Shown here: piece by piece, positions 60,381 through 64,000 of the stretch
Layout of the letters: the number at the start of each line of letters is the position of its first letter
Position numbering within the stretch: position 1 is the stretch's first letter
Source of the DNA: Pseudonocardia sulfidoxydans NBRC 16205
Lineage (GTDB): Bacteria; Actinomycetota; Actinomycetes; Mycobacteriales; Pseudonocardiaceae
NCBI RefSeq assembly: GCF_007989085.1
Contig: NZ_BJVJ01000001.1
Coordinates: 62,001-126,000 of the forward strand
Direction of reading: 5' to 3'
DNA: 64,000 bases
Program-made: the position numbers and the translations under genes
Notes under the pieces: generated by a model
Databases searched by the model: none
What the model saw: only the letters and a program-made list of their open reading frames with translations
What the model was told of the DNA's origin: nothing

Positions 60381-63007
60381 CCCGGCCGGGTGACGTGCGG
60401 GTTCCGGGTGCGGCGCGAGTGTGTCGGCGACGGTGTGCGCCGCAGCAGCCCGCGTTCGTGCGCGGCCAGCACGGCCCGGCGACGCGAGCAGGCCCCGAGC
60501 TTGTCGTAGATCGACCGCACGTGGCTCTTGACGGTGTTGACCGACACCGTGAGCTCGGCGGCGATCTCGTCGAGGTTGAGCAGCGACGGCAGCAGCGCGA
60601 GGACGTCCTGCTCGCGCTCGGTGAGCGTCGTCGCGACGGGCCGGCTGCCGCCGCGGGGCACCGCCAGCACCCGGGCCGCGAACCGGGCGCGGACGCCCTC
60701 CCCCATCAGCTCGTCGACGAGCAGCGCACGCACCGACGACGACGTCACGACGAACGGGCGCACCAGGTCCATCGTGGCCGCGCGGTCGAGCGCGTCGCGC
60801 ACGGCGGACCGCGCGGCGGGGCGGTCGCCGCGGCGAACGGCGACGTTCGCGACGACGAGCGACGCCTCGACCAGTGTGGCCGGCCGCGCCCGCGGCACGC
60901 CGGGGTCGAGGATCTTCTCGGCGCAGCGCTGCGCGGAACCGAACGACCCCGCCGCCGTCTCGGCCCAGGCGCGCAGCAGCAGCCGCTCGCCGCGGGCGCC
61001 CGGGGTCCCCTCGATACGGCCGGCCGCGGTGGCCGCCGCGCGGGTGTAGCCCAGTCGCAGCGCGACGTGGTTCTCGATCAGGGCCGAGGTGGTGGCGAGG
61101 GCGGCGGGAACGTCGTGCCCGGCCCCGTCGGAGCGGGCCTGCTGCAGTGCGAGCAGACCCGCGGCACGCTCGCCGGAGTCGAACAGCGCCGCGCCCCGGG
61201 AGACACCGAGCGCGAGGCTCAGCACCGGGTCGAGGTCGCCGGGTTCGCAGGTGGCGACCCCGTCGAGGGCGGCGAGCGCGGCCTCGGGGCGCCCCCGTTC
61301 CACCGCGGTGAGCGCGGCCACCGCCGTGGCGCCGACGGCGAGTCCGGAGCCGGCCCAGCCGCCGTCGGCGACCGCGTGCAGCGCGGCGGCGGACGTGGCC
61401 GCGGCCTCGCGCAGGTCGCCGACCGCCCAGGCGGCCCCTCCCAGCAGGAGCAGGCACTGGGCCTCCAGCAGCTGGAGGTGCCAGCGCCGGGCCGTGTCCA
61501 GCGCGGTGGCCAGGTCGGCGCGCCCCGCGTCGAACGTGCCGGTGAGACACTCGACGGCGCCGCGCCCGGCGAGGGCCAGCGCTGCGAGGGACGGGTCGTC
61601 GGGCAGCGGTTCGGGGGTGGTGGGCACCGACCCGGCCAGCCCGGCGAGCCGCGCGGTGGCCGTCAGCAGCACCGCCAGCTCGGAGCCCGCTGCGGGGTGC
61701 CCCTCCCGGAGTGCTCGCTCGACGTCGGCGGCCACGGCGTCGCGGTCACCGCGCACGAGGTTGTCCTGGGCCGACAGCGCCGCGGCCCACGTCCGCGCCA
61801 CGGTCGTGGTGCCCGACAGCCGCAGCGCGTCGCGCAGCGCCGCCCGGTCGCCGATCGCGACGAGCCGGGCGCCACGGCGGACGAGCATCCCGCCCGCGAA
61901 CGTCGGGTCCCCGGTGCGCCCGACGTGGCGCATGGCCTCGGCGGGCCTGCCCCGGCCGTCCCACCACAGGGCGGCCCGGCGGTGCAGGGCCGACACCGAT
62001 CCGGCGGAGCGCCGGTGCAGGTCGGCCTCCAGGTAGGAACGCAGGAGCTCCTGGACGCGGAAGTCGGCCCGGTCGGGAGCGACGCTGATCAGCCCGATCT
62101 CGCGGCCCAGCTCGTCGAGAACGTCCGCGGCGTCCTCGCGGTCGCATAGCTCGACGGCGAGCGCCGCCGGGACCGGGTCGGTGATGCTGACGCGGCGCAG
62201 CACCTCGCGACGGTCCTCGCCGATCCCGGCGAGGACCTCCCCCACCAGGTAGTCGGCGACGGAGTGGTCGTCGCCGGAGAAGTCGGCCAGGAAGCGGTCG
62301 GGGTCGTGGACCCGGTGCAACGAGCACGCGGCGAGCCGCAGCCCGGCGGCCCAGCCCCCGGTGCGCCGGTGCAGCGTTGCCGCCTGGTTGCGCGTCGGGT
62401 CGAGGCCGTTGCGGCGCAGGATCTGCACGGTCTCGCGCTCGCTGAACCGCAGCCGGTCGGTCCGCAGCTCGCACAGCTCGCCCGTCAGCCGCATCCGGGC
62501 CAGCGCCAGGGGCGGGTCGATGCGGCTCACCAGCACCACCTGGGCCGACGGCCCGTGGTCGCGCACGAGCAGGCGCAGGTGTTCCGCGGTCTCACGGCCA
62601 CGCAGGTGGTGGGCGTCGTCGAGGACCAGCCGGACCGGGCCGGGCAGGGCGTCGACGGCGGCGAGCACCTCGTCGAGCAGCCGGGGCCGGCCACCGGGTG
62701 GCGCCGGGGTTCGGCGCGGGTCCGTCGGTGGCGCGGCGCCGGTGGCCCGCAGCGCGGCGAGCACGGCGGCCCAGAGCGTCGACGGGTCGTCGTGCTCCGC
62801 GGTCAGCGACAGCCACACGAACGGCGTCGCGGCACCGCGGCGGACCCATTCCGCGACCGCGACGGTCTTGCCGAAACCGGGCGGCGCACAGACCAGGGTG
62901 AGGGCACGGCCGGCGCCGGAGTCGAGCTCGGCGCGCAGGTCGGGCCGGGACACGAGGTCACGCGGCAATGCCGGCGGGGACAGTGTGGACGGACATGTGT
63001 CGCGCAC
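60377..63007 (-). CDS. MalT-like LuxR-family STAND ATPase regulator
   Basis: 876 aa, GTG 63007 after GGAGGTGAG. P-loop APPGFGKT is at 41-48, VRLVLDDAHHLRGRETAEHL is Walker B, RLRFSERETVQILRRNGLDP and RRTGGWAAGLRLAACSLHR follow. The HTH reads LTEREQDVLALLPSLLNLDE, IAAELTVSVNTVKSHVRSIY. It is similar along its whole length to the regulator encoded next, so the two arose by tandem duplication. The 4-bp overlap indicates co-translation. Inducer and targets unknown; the small divergent gene at 63168 shares the upstream region. Confidence 0.92.
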   Translation of the reverse strand: MRDTCPSTLSPPALPRDLVSRPDLRAELDSGAGRALTLVCAPPGFGKTVAVAEWVRRGAATPFVWLSLTAEHDDPSTLWAAVLAALRATGAAPPTDPRRTPAPPGGRPRLLDEVLAAVDALPGPVRLVLDDAHHLRGRETAEHLRLLVRDHGPSAQVVLVSRIDPPLALARMRLTGELCELRTDRLRFSERETVQILRRNGLDPTRNQAATLHRRTGGWAAGLRLAACSLHRVHDPDRFLADFSGDDHSVADYLVGEVLAGIGEDRREVLRRVSITDPVPAALAVELCDREDAADVLDELGREIGLISVAPDRADFRVQELLRSYLEADLHRRSAGSVSALHRRAALWWDGRGRPAEAMRHVGRTGDPTFAGGMLVRRGARLVAIGDRAALRDALRLSGTTTVARTWAAALSAQDNLVRGDRDAVAADVERALREGHPAAGSELAVLLTATARLAGLAGSVPTTPEPLPDDPSLAALALAGRGAVECLTGTFDAGRADLATALDTARRWHLQLLEAQCLLLLGGAAWAVGDLREAAATSAAALHAVADGGWAGSGLAVGATAVAALTAVERGRPEAALAALDGVATCEPGDLDPVLSLALGVSRGAALFDSGERAAGLLALQQARSDGAGHDVPAALATTSALIENHVALRLGYTRAAATAAGRIEGTPGARGERLLLRAWAETAAGSFGSAQRCAEKILDPGVPRARPATLVEASLVVANVAVRRGDRPAARSAVRDALDRAATMDLVRPFVVTSSSVRALLVDELMGEGVRARFAARVLAVPRGGSRPVATTLTEREQDVLALLPSLLNLDEIAAELTVSVNTVKSHVRSIYDKLGACSRRRAVLAAHERGLLRRTPSPTHSRRTRNPHVTRPG

Positions 63008-63167
63008 GGCTCACCTCCTCCGCAAGCGGGCAATCGTGCCACTACCACAAACAGGACTGCACCGCCTGTTGGAGGTTCTCGGGTCATCCCGTTGGGGGGA
63101 GGCGGATACGGAGCGGATGCGGAGGATGTCCTGTGTCAGGGGCCGGGCAGCGGCACAGGGAGGTTCG

Positions 63168-63419
63168 ATGTCTCCGCGGATGTACGAGTTCCGGGTGGAC
63201 GGACGGGTGCCGGAGCCGGCGTTGGACGCGTTCGGCGACCTCGACGTCGAGGAGGTGCCGCCGGGGCTGATCCTGCGGGGCGAGGTCATCGACGAGTCGC
63301 ACCTGCACGCGATCATGGCGCTGTTCCGCACCCACGGCCTGCGGCTGGTGTGGGCGGAGCCGCTCGATCCGCGCGACCCCGTCGCGGGGCACGTGGTGCC
63401 GCCCAAACCGGCCTCGTGA
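63168..63419 (+). CDS. Small ACT-like protein, paralogue of 57475-57699
   Basis: 83 aa, ATG 63168 after GGGAGG. It has the same strand-helix-strand plan as the 74-aa protein downstream of the LuxR pair: YEFRVDGRVPEPALDAFGDL, DVEEVPPGLILRGEV, HLHAIMALFRTHGLRLVWAE, with a 17-residue Pro-rich tail. It is divergent from the first LuxR gene. The two small paralogues thus bracket the two regulators. Confidence 0.75.
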   Translation: MSPRMYEFRVDGRVPEPALDAFGDLDVEEVPPGLILRGEVIDESHLHAIMALFRTHGLRLVWAEPLDPRDPVAGHVVPPKPAS

Positions 63420-63497
63420 CCTGCAGCAGCCGCGCCGGCACGGGTCGGTGCGGAGTCCGATTCGGTCACGCACGAACGCTCGCATCCGGCCGCGGCT

Positions 63498-63528
63498 CTG
63501 CACGTCGCCCGCACCGGGTGACGTGCAG
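63498..63528. terminator. Bidirectional terminator between convergent genes
   Basis: CTGCACGTCGCCC (63498-63510) pairs with GGGTGACGTGCAG (63516-63528), one G-T pair, 5-nt loop. It lies between the stops at 63419 and 63546. Confidence 0.75.
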
Positions 63529-63545
63529 GAGCGCGCTCCCCGAGG

Positions 63546-63965
63546 TCAGCCGTTGCGCAGCCGGGACACCAGGGCGTAGACGATCACCACGTCGATGGCG
63601 ATGAGCAGGATCGACCACAGCGGGTAGTACGGCAGGAACAGGAAGTTCGCGATCAGGCTGAGGCTCGCCAGCGCGATGCCGACGATCGCGCCCCACGTCG
63701 CGCCCTGCACGATCGCGATCCCGGTGACGACGAGGATCGCGCCGAGGATCAGATGGGTCCAGCCCCAGGCGGTGAGGTCGAACTCGAAGGTGTAGTTCGG
63801 GGTGCTGAGGTAGACCTGGTCGCGCAGGATCGCGGCCACGCCGCTGAGCGCGTGGTATGCGCCGGCCACGATCATCATGATTCCGCCGAAGAGCACGAGG
63901 CCCTTGTGCGTCGTGCTCTCGGCGGGCGCCGCCGTCGTGTAGGTGTCCTCGGCCCGGGTGGTCAT
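63546..63965 (-). CDS. DUF7144-family membrane protein
   Basis: 139 aa, ATG 63965 after GAGGAGGAA. Four membrane helices: GLVLFGGIMMIVAGAYHALS, GWTHLILGAILVVTGIAI, WGAIVGIALASLSLIANFLF and SILLIAIDVVIVYALVS. The loop DQVYLSTPNYTFEFDLTAWGW is typical of this actinobacterial family, whose function is unknown. The N-terminal 20 residues are polar and cytoplasmic. No partners are visible before the window ends. Confidence 0.87.
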   Translation of the reverse strand: MTTRAEDTYTTAAPAESTTHKGLVLFGGIMMIVAGAYHALSGVAAILRDQVYLSTPNYTFEFDLTAWGWTHLILGAILVVTGIAIVQGATWGAIVGIALASLSLIANFLFLPYYPLWSILLIAIDVVIVYALVSRLRNG

Positions 63966-64000
63966 CGTGGTTCCTCCTCGACTCGGTCCGCAGACGGTGG

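Overview
The window is a very GC-rich stretch of chromosome (codon third positions are almost all G or C) with GTG starts, 4-bp ATGA/GTGA gene overlaps, DUF222-HNH, DUF6092, DUF2231, DUF3040 and DUF7144 genes and large MalT-like LuxR regulators. This points to an actinomycete, most likely Pseudonocardia or a close relative in the Pseudonocardiaceae. The genus is inferred from gene content, not from a marker gene.

Positions 1-15491 hold one long rightward run of genes that mostly touch or overlap. It opens with the 3' end of a flavin oxidoreductase. It continues with a methyltransferase-like protein, a SsuABC/TauABC-type transporter, an SDR, an M20-like protein, an alpha/beta-hydrolase-like protein, an Ohr protein, an IclR regulator, a class III CoA-transferase, a cyclase-family hydrolase, an MmgE/PrpD protein, a dihydropyrimidinase-like amidohydrolase and a CitE-like lyase. 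The set looks like import, ring opening and CoA-dependent cleavage of an unknown (probably N-heterocyclic or cyclic-amide) compound. Two of its hydrolase homologues lack their catalytic residues.

Positions 15500-22700 carry stand-alone genes: STAS protein, nitroreductase with DUF6092, two Rieske proteins, a frameshifted PPOX-type protein, a P450, and a VOC/small protein/hydrolase operon.

Positions 22764-31964 hold two divergent units around a repeat-rich promoter region. Leftward lie a CoA-ester-type flavin hydroxylase, an aryl-acid adenylate ligase, a maleate-isomerase-like protein and TetR. Rightward lie HyuA and a HyuB carrying an acetone-carboxylase-gamma-like zinc ribbon. Next comes a mixed segment (32000-38340) with a wrecked MntA-HepT pair, an L,D-transpeptidase, a Mn catalase and a PaaX-type regulator. 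Two 40-bp perfect palindromes related to each other lie at 31969 and 38294.

Positions 38354-46486 are the clearest pathway. The leftward genes are an aryl-CoA ligase, a nitrilase and a two-domain salicylyl-CoA 5-hydroxylase-like protein. The rightward genes are gentisate 1,2-dioxygenase, a fumarylacetoacetate-hydrolase-family protein, a maleate-isomerase-like protein and a hotdog thioesterase. Together they can be read as aryl nitrile to salicylate-type acid, acyl-CoA, gentisyl-CoA, gentisate, and then pyruvate plus a C4 acid.

The rest (46500-64000) holds a DUF222-HNH gene, a decayed IS481-like transposase, the pntAB transhydrogenase, an acyl-CoA synthetase, a two-component pair, and two tandem MalT-like LuxR regulators flanked by two small paralogous proteins. 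Convergent gene ends are repeatedly closed by GC-rich hairpins.
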